Assembly (NCBI GenBank): GCA_026873275.1
Contig: JANTUC010000002.1
Span: 1,984,001-2,048,000 of the forward strand
Source of the DNA: Pseudopithomyces maydicus
Taxonomy: Eukaryota; Ascomycota; Dothideomycetes; Pleosporales; Didymosphaeriaceae
DNA: 64,000 nucleotides
Direction of reading: 5' to 3'
Shown here: one piece after another, positions 43,087 to 54,488 of the stretch
How the letters are laid out: the number at the start of each line of letters is the position of its first letter
How positions within the stretch are numbered: the stretch's first letter is position 1
Translations under genes and position numbers: made by a program
Notes under the pieces: model-generated
Database searches by the model: none
Seen by the model: the letters and a program-made list of their open reading frames with translations, nothing else
Told to the model about the DNA's origin: nothing

Positions 43087-46000
43087 CTACCGCGAGAAGT
43101 AGCTATCGCGACCCTTCTTCCGGCCATTGGGCTTCATCTCCAGTGCGCCGTCCAGACTTGCTTCGAACTCCCCACCGTCGATCCCGTCCGATTCACCACT
43201 CTTGATCCTCGTCAGCTGGTCGCTGACATAGTGTGCAACATGCTCATCCATCTCCTGCTTCTGCCGGAGTGCGTCTGCATCGAGATACCCAATAGAATTG
43301 GTACGGTTGAGTGACGCCCTTTCGGGCTCGTGGTCATCCCCGTTCGTAGAAGCCTCCCAATCGCTACGGAAGCCGATGCTACGGCTAGTGGACGATCGCC
43401 GAAGGTGATGGGGTTTCTTGGGTTTCCCTGATGTGTTCCAGATGTCGTCAAAGTAATGCGCAGCTGCCGCTGTCGGCGTGCGCGGAGTCTGTGGAAGACG
43501 GCAGGTCATACTGTTGTTCGTTAGAAAAGCTCAGGATGGGGCCGCCCAAGCAGCATGCTTACCCAGTATCGTGGATCATCTTCGCGATCAAACCTGTCCA
43601 ACCGCACTGGTGGGTCGCGCCCAGACCGCGGCCCGTGTCTCCATCAAAGAACTCATGGAACCACAAGTAGTCTTTCCAGTTTGGATCGAAATCCAACATT
43701 TCATTACCGTCGTTGATGGCTCGCTTTCCTTCGTCGTTGCGGGCAAACAAGTGTTGGAGCCGATGTTGCAACTCCTCTGCAACGTGACCCAGATGCATGT
43801 AATCGCCAGATCCTGTCGGGCATTCGACTTTCAATTTGTTGCCGTAGTACAAGTAAAATCTCTGACAAGACTCGATGAGAAGGCAGTTGACCGCCATCCA
43901 GATTGGCCCACGCCAGTTGCTGTTGCCACCGAAAAGGCCACTGTCCGAGTCACCAGGGAGGTAGCTGACTTGGTAGCGTTGGCCGTTTACATCCATGGAA
44001 TACGGATGGTCTTTGTGATATTTGGACAGTGACCGAATGCCATGATCTGCCAAAAATTCACTCTCGTCCAACATCCTACTCATGATCCTCTTGAGGCGGT
44101 CTTCGTTCACCAACGAAAGCAGGAGGCGGTCACCCTCCCCACGCTTCTTCATCGAGGCAATGTTGCGATCTGCCGTCTCCTTGCGGTTGTTGATGAACCA
44201 GTTCACCCTTCTTTTGAAGCTAGGGAATTGGTTGATGACCTCAGGCTCAAGTGTCAAGGTAGAATAGAGAGGAATCAGACCGACCAAAGATCGTACCGGC
44301 ATCTGATGGCTCCAAGGGCCGCCCCACGAAATCGCATCGTAGTAAAAACCGTCTTCTTCGTTCCAAAGCGGCTTCGCTTCACCACCAGAGCGATATTGCA
44401 TTGCATCGCTGATCATGATGAAATGCTCGAAGAATTTAGAGGCCATGTCTTCGTAGATTCGGCGGCGCTTGGCGAGCTCAAGACATATGTTGAGCATGTT
44501 CAAGCAATAAAAGCCCATCCATCCCGTGCTGTCAGCTTGTTCAAGCACGCCACCCGTAGGCAGCGGGTCTGACCGATTGAAGATACCGATGTTGTCGAGG
44601 CCAAGGAATCCGCCTTCGAAGATGTTCTTGCCATCTGCATCCTTACGGTTTACCCACCAAGTAAAGTTGAGCAAAAGTTTCTGAAACACGCGTTCGAGAC
44701 AGTCAAAGTCCTCGCGACCATACATCTTGCGTTCAATCTTGAAAACCCTGAACAATGACCACGCATGAACAGGGGGTTCACGTCACCGAAGTTCCATTCG
44801 TAAGCAGGCAGCTGGCCATTCGGGTGCATATACCACTCCCGAGTAAACAGGTCAAGTTGCTTCTTGGCGAAGTCGGGATCGATCATGGCAAGTGGGAGGC
44901 AATGGAAAGCGCTGTCCCACGCAGCGAAGAATGGATATTCCCACGAGTCGGGCATGGACAAGATGTCATCCAAGTACATGTGCTTCCACTCCTTGTTTCG
45001 TATAGCTTTTCGTTCTGGGGGTGGTGGGGGCATTCCTGGGTCACCATTCGCCCACTGATCCCAGATGAAGTGATAGTATTGCTTGCACCACAGCATACCT
45101 GACAGAGCTTGGCGCTGGATATTTCGAAGGTCGTCTGCCATGGGAAGGGGACTGATTCGGTAGTAGAACTCGTCCGCCTCTGCCCGACGCTGTTCAATAA
45201 TATCATCAAAAAGTTCCTCGTCCAGATAGCCGTCGTAGCGTTGGGAAAATCGGAAACGGACCACGGCACACTCACCCGGAGGAACGCCTTCACCTTCGTC
45301 GAAGGCGTACCATGCAGCAGCTTTGGTGCCAACATCTTCGGGGTTTACAGCACCCTTCTCATTGTCGACAATATGGCGGTGGATACCGTCCTTTACGTAT
45401 TCAGTTTTGTTTTCACCACCCCAAAGCTTCTGGTAGTTCGTGTCGTTTTCAGTGAAAAGAAGTTGTGGGAGAACATCATCACCGCTTGGCCCAGTGCCAG
45501 GAGATGGGGAAAGCTGGAAGTACCGCTCACCCAACTTCCAGTGTTTCGAGTGAGCAGTAGTCTCACCAATCTTCCGTATAGATGGCCGCTTATCCGGTGT
45601 TTCGTGACCCCAAGACCAGGTGTTGCGGAACCATACATGTGGCACAATATGCAGAGGGGCGGGCTCAGGTCCCCGGTTGTAGGCTGTAACTCGGCACAAT
45701 ATTTCCTCGGGATTATCAGCTTCTTTGGCAGTTTCAATGAAGATATCCCAGTAGCGGTTATCATCAAATATGCCCGTATCGATCATGTTGTATTCGCGCT
45801 CCAGCCTGCTACGCTTCGCGTTCTCTTTGATGAGGTCTTCGTATGGAAACTTGCGCTGGGGGTATTTGTAGAGAAATTTGGTATAGGAATGCTGCATTCA
45901 TGTCAGCAACAGAGATACAGGAGCCGATAGCAACGTACCGTTGGAGTATTGTCCAAGTGAAAATGACACTCCTTCAGCGATTCGCCGTGGTTGCCCTGCG

Positions 46001-46516
46001 GGTTGGACAAACCAAACAAGCGCTCTTTGAGGAAGTCACTAGCTCTTGTCAGCAACAGACTCTTGCAATGGCTCAGTTTTGCCTTACTCCTCCCCGTTCC
46101 AGAAGGCGAAGGCGATGTTCTGGAGACCGTGTGAGTCGGATATGCCCGCAATGCCGTCCTCACCCCATCGAAAGGCGCGCGAGCGCGCCATGTCGTGCGT
46201 AAAATCTATGCTGGTCAACCAACGTCGCAGTCCGGAATGGGCGGCGCTTACGGCTCCACGCGTCACCATCGTGGCTGCATAGTGGTTAGCAGAGGATGGT
46301 GGCAAGGTCAGGTCAATTGCACTCACGAGTAATCTTCACGAACTGCAGGGTGTTAGCAAGGGAGATTGAGACTGGGCAAGCAGGAGACGGACCAGTTGCC
46401 CACTGCCTCTCGGCAAGGTAGGTGCCCCATTTCTTCCAATAAGCGGTGCGTTCGCGATCCTGCTTGAGGCGCTTTTCCTCCTCACAGAGATACTGCTGGT
46501 TCTCGATGAGAACCAT
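43087..46516 (-). CDS. GH63-like glycoside hydrolase of the (alpha/alpha)6 type (frame broken once)
   Basis: Seven exons: 46516-46393, 46342-46327 (16 nt), 46274-46252 (23 nt), 46205-46088, 46038-45939, 45891-43563, 43510-43087. The frame is lost at 44771-44775, where G5 must be G6 to read WNFGDVNPPVHAW. Then the exons sum to 3135 nt (1044 aa). Typical stretches: ERQWATVREDYS, HARSR-like HDMARSRAFRWGEDG, ERLFGLSNPQGNHGE, KYPQRKFPYEDL, SWEYPFFAAWDSAFHCLPLA, GNSNWRGPIWMAVNCLLI, WKDYLWFHEFFDGDTGRGLGA. The family sits near GH63 glucosidases and bacterial mannosylglycerate-hydrolase-like proteins. No signal peptide or membrane segment is seen, so it appears cytosolic, unlike ER glucosidase I. The last exon adds a basic, Ser-rich tail. 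Confidence 0.88.
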
Positions 46517-47576
46517 GGCAGCAGTGGCACTCGGGCGTCAGTCGAATGACGGGCTGATGGGGCGGCAGTGGGAAATGCAATGCGGCAAGCAGGATACAGC
46601 TGTCAAAAAGTAGTCGGTCAGACAGACAAGAAGCGAAGATGCAAAGGAATGATCAGACGAAAGAATGTCTGAGAGCTGCGGATGTAGGGGGGTTGCACGC
46701 AGCAATTGAAGGTCGGCGGCGGCGGTGGAGGAGGGAGGAGGAGGAGAAGGAGGAGGAGGAGGAGAAGCAGGGCGCGTTGGGTGTTGGTTTGAGCGGAGCG
46801 CGCCTTCTCACGATGCATGCAGGAAGCTACGATTGATGTAATTTGTGGCTCGTGCAGCGCGGCTTATCGTTTCTACCCACTTGAAGAGGCCTGGCTCAGT
46901 TTCACACGGCCCACCAGGCGGCTCCAGGCGGTGACCCCAAGCCCCAGGCCAGAACTTGTTGTAGTCTGCTCCACATGTTGCAAGCTTTTGGACGCCTTTG
47001 AACGCCTCCAGGCGTGGCCGTCTCCGGTGCCGGCAGGCTCTGCGCTCTGCGCTCTGCGCTCTGTGCCGGGAACTTTTTCTTGCGGAGCACCAAGAGCCCG
47101 AGTTTTCCTCAACAAGGCATCCGCCCGGTAGCTGGGGCACGTGGAGGATCGGCGATTCACCCAGCGGGGTAGAGTGAGAAAGCCCGCGATGCCTGCCTGG
47201 GTGCCGACTAAGCAGCCGAACACCAGTCGCCCACCGTCTGCACGCCCGAAATTCAGAATTGGATTGCATGTGTGCTTGGCTGCCCGCAGTGCACATGTTG
47301 TAAGCGCACCCGTAGCTTGAGCCGCAGAAAGCACATGCTGCAAGGGCCGCGATGACGTCACAAAGATAACAAGACATGCCGGCCACCAGACCACAACGAG
47401 AGAGAGAGCAAATTGCCATCCCCTAACATGTCAATTGGAGGCACGTTTTGTGCCTGGCCCGTCTCTCGTCCCAAGATTGGTACCCACGTCACCCTGATAA
47501 TGTCACTTCCTGCCGAATCCACCTAAGAAAACACGCCCAATGCTCCCCTGTTTCTTGCCGTGCTGTTCGCGACCTT
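46517..47576. promoter_or_regulatory. Divergent region, GH63-like / cytochrome P450
   Basis: 1060 bases. A purine tract of GGC and GGA/GAA triplets at about 46713-46771 (pyrimidine-rich in the GH63 sense) probably lies in that gene's leader. Near 47035-47065 there is a short GCTCTGC direct repeat. ORFs on both strands (up to 203 codons) overlap and are shadows. Confidence 0.55.
46713..46771. repeat. GGA/GGC-rich purine tract
   Basis: Imperfect trinucleotide run, mostly GGA and GAA on the plus strand, upstream of the GH63-like start. Likely slippage-prone. Confidence 0.75.
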
Positions 47577-49394
47577 ATGGACCATCTTCTGCATACCCAT
47601 GCTCTGCATCTCGCATTCTTCGCTGCGTGCTTTTATGTAATCGCGGGCGCTACCTACCGTCTGCGCTGTAGTCCGATTGCCCATTACCCAGGCCCTCGAC
47701 TAGCGGCATCAACTTTCTGGTACGAATTCTACTATGATGTCGTATGCAAGGGGCGCTATTCATGGAAGATACAGCAATTGCACCAAATCTATGGTAAATT
47801 CATCACCAAGGCGGAAAAGCCACCATCACTCACGCAGGATAGGCCCGGTCGTTCGGATAAACCCTCACGAATTGCATGTGGCGGATCCGACCTTCTATGA
47901 CTCGCTATACGTGGGGCCGGGGCGGAGGACTGAGAAATGGGGGTACTCGGCGCGCATGTTCGGTACGACCATGGCAGCAGTCGGCACCGTCAGCCATGAA
48001 CTGCATCGTGTGAGACGAGGAGCTTTGAATGCCTTCTTCTCGAAGCGTGCTGTGATGAAACTGGAGCCCATTATCCAACAGATTGTCGAGAACGGGTGCG
48101 ATTTGCTAAAGACTAGAGGTCAAGGCCACCGTGTGTTGAATTTGCGCAATTACTTTGCCGCTTTCTCCGCCGATGTCATTGGTCAGGTAGCCTTTGGAAG
48201 CCACTACGGATTGCTGGGTAGCGAAGACTTCGAACCTGCGTGGCAGAAGCTCATGATGGTACGTGCAGCCTGGTGGGGGATTATAGAGCTCTGCATGTTG
48301 CTACCGTAGGCCACCCGTAGCGCTGGAACATCTGTATGGCAGTCAAGTCAGTTGCACTGACACTTCAATAGGACTTGAGTCGCGGCACCCATCTCATGAA
48401 ACAGTTCCCTTGGGCCTACCCACTCCTCAAAATCATCCCGCCGCCAGTGGTCTCTATGTTTCATCCTCCCGGTACCCATTTGTTCAAGATACGCAACGAC
48501 ATCAAGCTCAAAATCGAAGAGACCAGACAATCTCTGAATACGAAAGTTGGTGATAAGGATGAGAACACGACGTCCCTCAATTTGCAGCCAACAGCTCTGC
48601 GTACGCTCTTGACCTCAGCACTGCCTGATATGGAGCTCCAGACACGGCGTTTGGAAGACGAAGCTTTTACCCTGCTGGGTGCAGGAACGATCACAACAGC
48701 TCACACTCGTATGCCCACTCACAGTAACAAATGGACGTACCATGGCTGATATATGCCCAGTAACCACAATCATGTACCATCTCGTTGCCAACCCGTCGAT
48801 CAAAAAGATGCTGGAAAATGAAATGGACGATCTATATGCCAACTACACAAAAGAGGGCTCGAGTCCCCCTCTAGTGGTTCTAGAAAACGCACATTACCTA
48901 CAAGCCATTGTATCAGAAGGTCTTCGTCTTAGTTTTGGTGTTTCCCATCGCTTACCTCGCATATCACCAGACTCTTCCCTTCATTACACAGGTACACACA
49001 ACGGCCAAACATGCAATTATCTCATTCCGCCCGGGGTCCCTGTCAGTATGACGCCCATGTTCATGCATCTCGATCCTGCCATCTTTCCTTCCCCACAGGC
49101 ATTCGACCCCCAGCGCTGGATACCCTCAAGTGATACCTCCGAAGAAAGAGAGCACCTAAGAAGGAAAAGAAGTCACCTCGTCCCTTTCAGCAAAGGTACA
49201 CGGTCCTGTGCAGGCATGTGGCTTGCTTACGCAGAGCTGTATTTGATGCTCGGAACACTATTTGCACCGGGGGCGTGGGAAGACAGATGGAGTTATTTGA
49301 GACCGAGGTTGAAGATGTGCAATGTGTACATGATTTTTTTAATCCGAGTCCGAGATTGGATTCTTTAGGTATGAGAGTGGTATTGAGGGATTGA
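47577..49394 (+). CDS. Cytochrome P450 monooxygenase (frame broken once near the C-terminus)
   Basis: Exons 47577-47793, 47843-48258, 48372-48708 and 48761-49394. An N-terminal membrane anchor (HLAFFAACFYVIAGATYRL) is followed by HYPGPRLAAS. The I-helix oxygen-binding motif is AGTITTAHT, ExxR is in SEGLRLS, PxxF-type FDPQRW follows, and the heme loop is FSKGTRSCAGMWLAYAELY with the Cys ligand. After this the raw frame diverges; lengthening G5 at 49269-49273 to G6 restores MELFETEVEDV and the usual P450 ending, total 1605 nt (534 aa). This C-terminal pattern recalls trichodiene-oxygenase-like fungal P450s. It is ER-anchored; the substrate is unknown. No secondary-metabolite backbone gene lies in the window. 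Intron 2 (113 nt) is longer than the others. Confidence 0.92.
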
Positions 49395-49752
49395 TCAAGC
49401 GTCGGGTTACGATAGAATGAGCTCTCAACAACCTATATAGACTTGGTTCTTTCGACGTTATATAGCCGTACAAACTAATATCTAATTCATATGTAGGTAG
49501 CACAATCATCGATCAAAATGTCGTCCTAAGAGGCAAACAACACCGTTTGTACAGAATAGTTACGCTACAAAAAATTAGCCCGGGTGAGGAGGGAGATACA
49601 CTGATGTATTAATCTATCTATCTAATAGCAAACATCCAGACGAGTAAAAAGATTAGACGTATTCAATCAGTCCTCTCTTGTCAACCCAGGACAAAAAAAG
49701 GAAGAAATTGCGAATCGAACGCAAGAACAGGAGTAGTTCGTTTGTAACGAAT
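49395..49752. other. P450 / tRNA intergenic spacer
   Basis: AT-rich. It contains A7 at 49693-49699, the likely Pol III terminator of the minus-strand tRNA gene. Confidence 0.55.
49693..49699 (-). terminator. Pol III T-run for tRNA-Val copy 1
   Basis: Seven T on the minus strand, about 54 bases after the tRNA 3' end; the first long T run downstream. Confidence 0.5.
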
Positions 49753-49837
49753 TGACTCAGCCGAGGTTTGAACTCGGGACCTTCAGTGATACTAACGCTT
49801 GTTAGACTGACGTGATAACCAACTACACCACCGAGCC
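49753..49837 (-). tRNA. tRNA-Val (anticodon AAC) with an 11-nt intron, copy 1
   Basis: 85 nt gene. Acceptor stem GGCTCGG pairs with CTGAGTC (with G-U pairs). D stem GTG/CAC, anticodon stem TCAGT/ACTGA, T arm CCGAG-TTCAAAC-CTCGG. The anticodon loop is CTAACA + intron + C, with an 11-nt intron (AGCGTTAGTAT) at the canonical position 37/38, which gives a normal 7-base loop. Identical to the plus-strand copy at 57773-57857. Confidence 0.93.
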
Positions 49838-50412
49838 GTTTGATTTGATGGAATTCAAAGAAGTCTAAAATCTTATACATGCTTTATTTTATTGTTTAGC
49901 CATCCTCAAACGTTAAAATTGTACTGATTTACCTCCTACTGATTTTTTATCCCCACCCAAAATATTCATCTAGCGAGGCAGCATGCTAGAGAAAGATGGC
50001 TAGGACTAGCGTGACGGAGCACGACGCTTGGACACTTGTATGCCATTCATCCGACATGTTCATACCATACACGTCATGACCTTCTACTCCCATGCGATTA
50101 GAGAGCAATACCACGCCGTTCTAAGAGATATATAGATGTAAATGTCACACGAACGCCTTATCGTGAAGACTCTACGCTACCCGCGTAGAAGGTAGATACC
50201 CCGCTGATGATAAATACCCAACCTGACCCATGGTATACCTTGAAACGCCATAAAATGCATGTCGCCGCTTGAGATCAGCCCTGTTCAATGCCAATTTCAC
50301 CGTGCTGCTAACCGTCATGTTCAGCCATCGTGCATTCCCACCACCAAACCTGCTGCATCGCTGCAGGTCTTCCGCAATGTTGCTCGACAATTGTGAGAAC
50401 GACGGGGCGAAT
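49838..50412. other. Intergenic between tRNA-Val and SGF11
   Basis: 575 AT-rich bases. Nothing recognised. Confidence 0.55.
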
Positions 50413-51754
50413 CTACGATGCACCCGGCGACCCTTGGGCAAGCGACGCAGACGCAGGCGCAGGCGGACTGCCTGCCTTCCCTATGCTCAGTTTTATCTTC
50501 TTCGCTTTGGGCGCGCCCTCGGGGTCGACCGATTCGCTTTCCCGATCGCGTTTCTCGGACATGTTGCTGTCCCTCCGTTCCGAGCTGGGGTTGCCCGTCT
50601 TGAGCTTGACCTTCAGACTCGTGCCACTGCTGGGCGTGCCTTCCTTGGAGGCCTTGTCCCGATCTGCTTTCTTTACATACGAGCTCTTCGTCTTCTTCCT
50701 CTTCTTCTCCGGCGTCTCGTTGTCGCCGCCGTCGTCGTCGTCGGCGTTGTCCCGGAGGTTCTTGATGGGGCTGATGCCCTTGGCCTTACTCTTGGGTATC
50801 GGGCCATCGCCCTGCGAGCCCGGGGCGGGGGTGCCCAGACGGCTCCCTATAGGGGTGTTACCCACGCCGCTGCCGTTGCCGTTGACGCCGGATATTTTGG
50901 CCATGGCATTGCGGCTCGACTGGCGTCCGCTGATGCCCAAGCACTTGTCGAGGTGGTGGGCGAAGCGGGTGATGAGCAGGCTGCGCTTGCACTTGGGACA
51001 GGTGTGCCAGGGAATGTAGTTCGCGGGCTTGCCCCCGGTGTTCAGCTTGATCTCCTTGCCGTGGGCGGGGTCGGCGGCGTTCATGTCCGTGTCCTGCGAG
51101 CCCGGAGTACCCACGCTCTCCTTGTCCTGGGCCTTTTGCTGCTGCTTGAGCAGCTCGCGCTCCTTCTTGCTCTTGGCCATGTCGGTCGGGAAGGGGTTCC
51201 CGTAGACGTCGTGGCCGGGGCGCTGGACCCAGGGATAGAGCATGCAGTACTCGCGCGTCAGGTCGGGCTGCTGCATGCCCTTGCCCATGATGGGGTGCAT
51301 CAGGCGAGGCAGCTTGCAGTGCGGGCAGACGATGTCGGGCGACGTCTTGAGCGGGTTCCCCTTGAGCAGCACGCGGCCATTCTCGTAGCGCGCGGCGTCC
51401 GTGTCGGCGGCGGGCAGCGACGGCTGCGTGTTGGGCGGCGCGTTCTTCTGCGACGGCGGCTCGAGGTTGGCGAGCGCGAGCGATTCGGCTGAGGTGGCGG
51501 CGGACTGCATGCGCAGCTGCTTCTCGGTGCGGTGGCACGAGAGCGCCGTGCTGTAGACGATGTTGTAAATACAGGATTCGAGAATGTCGCGGGTCTGCAT
51601 TGCGCGCGTGGCGTTAGCAATGGCTCTGGCTCTGTCTCCATGTCCAGCTCTGCGCCGGGGACTGCCGTACCAGATCCTCCAGAACCCCGGGCGACAGCGC
51701 GACAGCTGCGGGCCCATCGCCCCCGGTGCCGTCCGCCGGCTTGTCCTCAGACAT
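50413..51754 (-). CDS. SGF11: SAGA deubiquitination-module subunit Sgf11
   Basis: Subunit that links Ubp8 to SAGA for histone H2B deubiquitination; nuclear. Exons 51754-51671 and 51594-50413 give 421 aa. The N-terminal helix (LEDLTRDILESCIYNIVYS) matches the part that binds Ubp8 and Sus1. The Sgf11 zinc finger reads CPKCKRSLLITRFAHHLDKC followed by LGISGRQSSRNA, with the typical basic SSRNA tail. An extra CPHC pair (VCPHCKLPRLMHP) lies between. The last 170 residues are a long Lys/Ser-rich disordered tail. It is far larger than yeast Sgf11 (99 aa), as is usual in filamentous fungi. The long plus-strand frame over it is a shadow of GC-rich codons. Confidence 0.87.
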
Positions 51755-52052
51755 GGTCGGTGGTGGTGTCTAGTGCTCGAACATGAATCCGTTGGGTCGA
51801 GTGCACTGGTCGTCGCCGCGCCCTGAGACAGTTGGTGGATGAAAGAGGATTAGGGGCATGCGGAGCCAGCCTTTCACTCCCGTGCCACGCGACCGTCGGG
51901 GCGTCCGTATGCGCTAGCCATCCATCATCATTCACACGTCAGCCGGCAACCGACAACGACAGACCAGATGGCTTTCCACGACCGGCTTCTCACGACCGGC
52001 TTCTCGCAATATCCATGCACATGTGCTCATACATCTATATACGTGCAGCTCG
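51755..52052. promoter_or_regulatory. SGF11 promoter / POP1 3' flank
   Basis: 298 bases between two minus-strand genes, with a short duplicated CGACCGGCTTCTC at 51980-52005. Nothing else recognised. Confidence 0.5.
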
Positions 52053-54488
52053 CTATGCCACCTCCCACGTCGCCAGCCTCCCTATCGTGCCTCCCGCTTC
52101 GCGCACTATGCACATGTAGTCCTCCTTGCCCATCCTTGCAGTCGTCGCCATGCCCTCTCTGACCCTGTGCAACATCACGTTCGCAACCGCAGTCGGCATG
52201 CCCTCAGCTAGATTGTAGTTCCCCGTCGTGACAAATCCGATCAGGTCCTCCTCGCCCGGCACAGCCGGATACTCCTGCTCTCCCGCTTTCGGCGGACCAT
52301 CTCTCGCGGCTGGCTGCAGCGATAGCCACTTGTCTCTGAGTTCGGTGTCTCGTGTAGGCAGCCGGTAGATGCGAGCGCATGTGGTAGGCGTGCCGCGCTG
52401 GACCATGCCAATCTTGACGGTAAATGTTTGCGGTGCAGACAGCTGCTCAACACTAACCGGCTGTCCCGCTAATGCTTTACGAGCATCCTGCGAGGTCATT
52501 TGGAATATGGGCGACCGTGTTTCTGTTCCCGCCGTGGATGCATCTTTTTCGTCCTGGGCCACTAGCCTCTCCCAATGGCATGCCCAGGGATCCCCCACCT
52601 CCCCTTTGTCGGAATGTCCTAGATCAATCGTTGACCACTCAACGCGTTTTCCCTTGGGTCGTTTGGTCCACTCATGCTTCCTCGTCACCCGTTCTTGTAG
52701 TTCCCACTCCCACCCGGCATCGCAACCGGGATAATCGAATGGGAAACTGGGGACTGAACGTTCAAAATCCATTTGTCGCCTCTCCTTCAATCCACCAAAT
52801 CGCGGAGTTCCGCCAGTTGACAATGGGTATCGGGCAATTCCACGCCAGACTGGCATCACACACTTCCAGGGAAGGAGCACGATCCAGGATCTGCTCTTTT
52901 TCGATGTGTGGACAAGCGATGGGATTTTTGGATCTGTCTCTCGTGGCGGAGGATAACTACCGAAATCCCCCTCGCTGCCTTTACGACGATTAATCGACTT
53001 CTGCGATGGGAGAGAGCGCGCTGCAGCAAGTCTAGCGTTGCGATCAAAAAGTGCGGACGCGGTCTGTGATAGGTCAACAGGCCAATCGGCGAGCTGTTCC
53101 ATAAGTGATGTCTGAGATTCGACATCCTGTGGGATTTGTGATGTGCGGGGAGGGTCTCGGAGACGTGGATCACATATGGGAAAGGAGAGAAGCGCCCCGG
53201 GTGGGAGTAGTCCAGGGTCTGTTACGCCTGCTAATGTGGACCACAATGCCGAAGGACAAGACGAGTCGGAATCTGAGCTTGGAAATAGAATCGAAGAAAG
53301 AGTCTCCGCAGCCGCAGGGCCCATGATCTCGATGGATCCAATTTCGAATCGTAGGTCCTCCACTGTCACGGCTGGCTTCTGCACTTTCGCGATTCGGATG
53401 ACCTCGTTCCATAGCTGGAGGAAAGCGCAGGGATGGGCTCGAATGAAAGCCTTCCGCTTAGCGCTGCCTTCCTCTGCGATGCACCAGATGACGGAGGTGT
53501 GTGCTATGCCTTTGGGACTTTGGCCGTCTCGCTCATAGAACCACCCTTCCCATACTCTCGTGCCTCTTTTCCACTTCATAGCCTTGCGCCGCTCTTGCCA
53601 GGGGTCATCTTCAGTCTCTCTGGAGAAATGCAACCCTTTTAATAACCCTACTATGCTTGCTTCAGAGCCCTCTAATCCTATCGTAGACATATAGCTCATA
53701 TCCCAAGCCACCGCTCCCCTCAATGTCGCAGCTCGATGTGTCAACCGATATGCTTTCACCGCTGGAGCTAGCGGAATCGCAAACCGCCAAAGCGGCTGCG
53801 TCGGGGGCGTCATACGTGCCCGTTTTGTATGCCATATATGTGTCGGAAGCCATGTCTTGTTTTTCTGGCGTCTGCGAAAGCGCGATGGCGGCGTCTCGGG
53901 CGTGGCCAGAACTGCAAACCTCGTCTTTGGCTTCTTCGCTATCTGTTTCGTCGCGTCGGGTACCTTATTCTCATACTCCACGCCCTCCATAGCTCCGCCG
54001 TTTGCAATATCGCCTTTCCCTTTCTCTTGTCTTCTGCGCTTCCGCTCTTCCCATCCCTTCTTGCTCTTCTCGATGCCTTCCTTGCGCAACCACTTCGTTT
54101 TCCCCTTCCCGACTCCACTCCCGCTTGTACCTCGAGTAATGGGAACATTATCCTCTTTTGCCTCCTGCATCGCCCTTACTCTTAATCTCTTCGGCACGCG
54201 CTGCGGGTTATGACTCGCTGTCCTCCGCCTCATCTCTCTGGGGACATCCTGGAACGCGCGACGCGACAAACCCTTTTTTGCTGCGCGCATTGCATTTTCC
54301 AGAGACTTGATTTCGTTTTGGTGAGAATTGAGGAACGATTTGAGGTTGATCTCGCCATTTGGGTAAGCGGTCGCGGTTGACGTAGTGGAGATCTTGTGCG
54401 CTTGTGCTCGCTGAAGGAAACGTGGACGCTTTGTAGAGGAAGTGGATTCGGTGGGCCCCTTTCGCTTTTTATTATTGGGATCTGACAT
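52053..54488 (-). CDS. POP1: RNase P/MRP protein subunit Pop1
   Basis: Large protein subunit of ribonucleases P and MRP, needed for tRNA 5' processing and rRNA maturation; nuclear/nucleolar. Intronless, 811 aa. The N-terminal Pop1 domain is recognisable from the Arg-rich block RRRTASHNPQRVPKRLRVRA (residues about 87-106) and KTWLPTHIWHTKRARM (about 213-228). The POPLD-type middle domain has LLPPGALLSFPICDPRLRDP. The C-terminal domain ends with IGFVTTGNYNLAEGM. Basic N-terminal extension (PNNKKRKGP) fits nuclear import. Length is close to other filamentous fungal Pop1 proteins. Confidence 0.93.
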   Translation of the reverse strand: MSDPNNKKRKGPTESTSSTKRPRFLQRAQAHKISTTSTATAYPNGEINLKSFLNSHQNEIKSLENAMRAAKKGLSRRAFQDVPREMRRRTASHNPQRVPKRLRVRAMQEAKEDNVPITRGTSGSGVGKGKTKWLRKEGIEKSKKGWEERKRRRQEKGKGDIANGGAMEGVEYENKVPDATKQIAKKPKTRFAVLATPETPPSRFRRRQKNKTWLPTHIWHTKRARMTPPTQPLWRFAIPLAPAVKAYRLTHRAATLRGAVAWDMSYMSTIGLEGSEASIVGLLKGLHFSRETEDDPWQERRKAMKWKRGTRVWEGWFYERDGQSPKGIAHTSVIWCIAEEGSAKRKAFIRAHPCAFLQLWNEVIRIAKVQKPAVTVEDLRFEIGSIEIMGPAAAETLSSILFPSSDSDSSCPSALWSTLAGVTDPGLLPPGALLSFPICDPRLRDPPRTSQIPQDVESQTSLMEQLADWPVDLSQTASALFDRNARLAAARSLPSQKSINRRKGSEGDFGSYPPPRETDPKIPSLVHTSKKSRSWIVLLPWKCVMPVWRGIARYPLSTGGTPRFGGLKERRQMDFERSVPSFPFDYPGCDAGWEWELQERVTRKHEWTKRPKGKRVEWSTIDLGHSDKGEVGDPWACHWERLVAQDEKDASTAGTETRSPIFQMTSQDARKALAGQPVSVEQLSAPQTFTVKIGMVQRGTPTTCARIYRLPTRDTELRDKWLSLQPAARDGPPKAGEQEYPAVPGEEDLIGFVTTGNYNLAEGMPTAVANVMLHRVREGMATTARMGKEDYMCIVREAGGTIGRLATWEVA

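Noticed and set aside
42244..49394. Secondary-metabolite cluster around the P450
   Set aside because: No polyketide, peptide or terpene synthase, no pathway regulator and no transporter adjoin it; neighbours are housekeeping-type genes.
50269..51492. 407-codon open frame on the plus strand
   Set aside because: Exactly antisense to SGF11, Leu/Val/Gly/Arg-rich without domain features; a GC-driven shadow.
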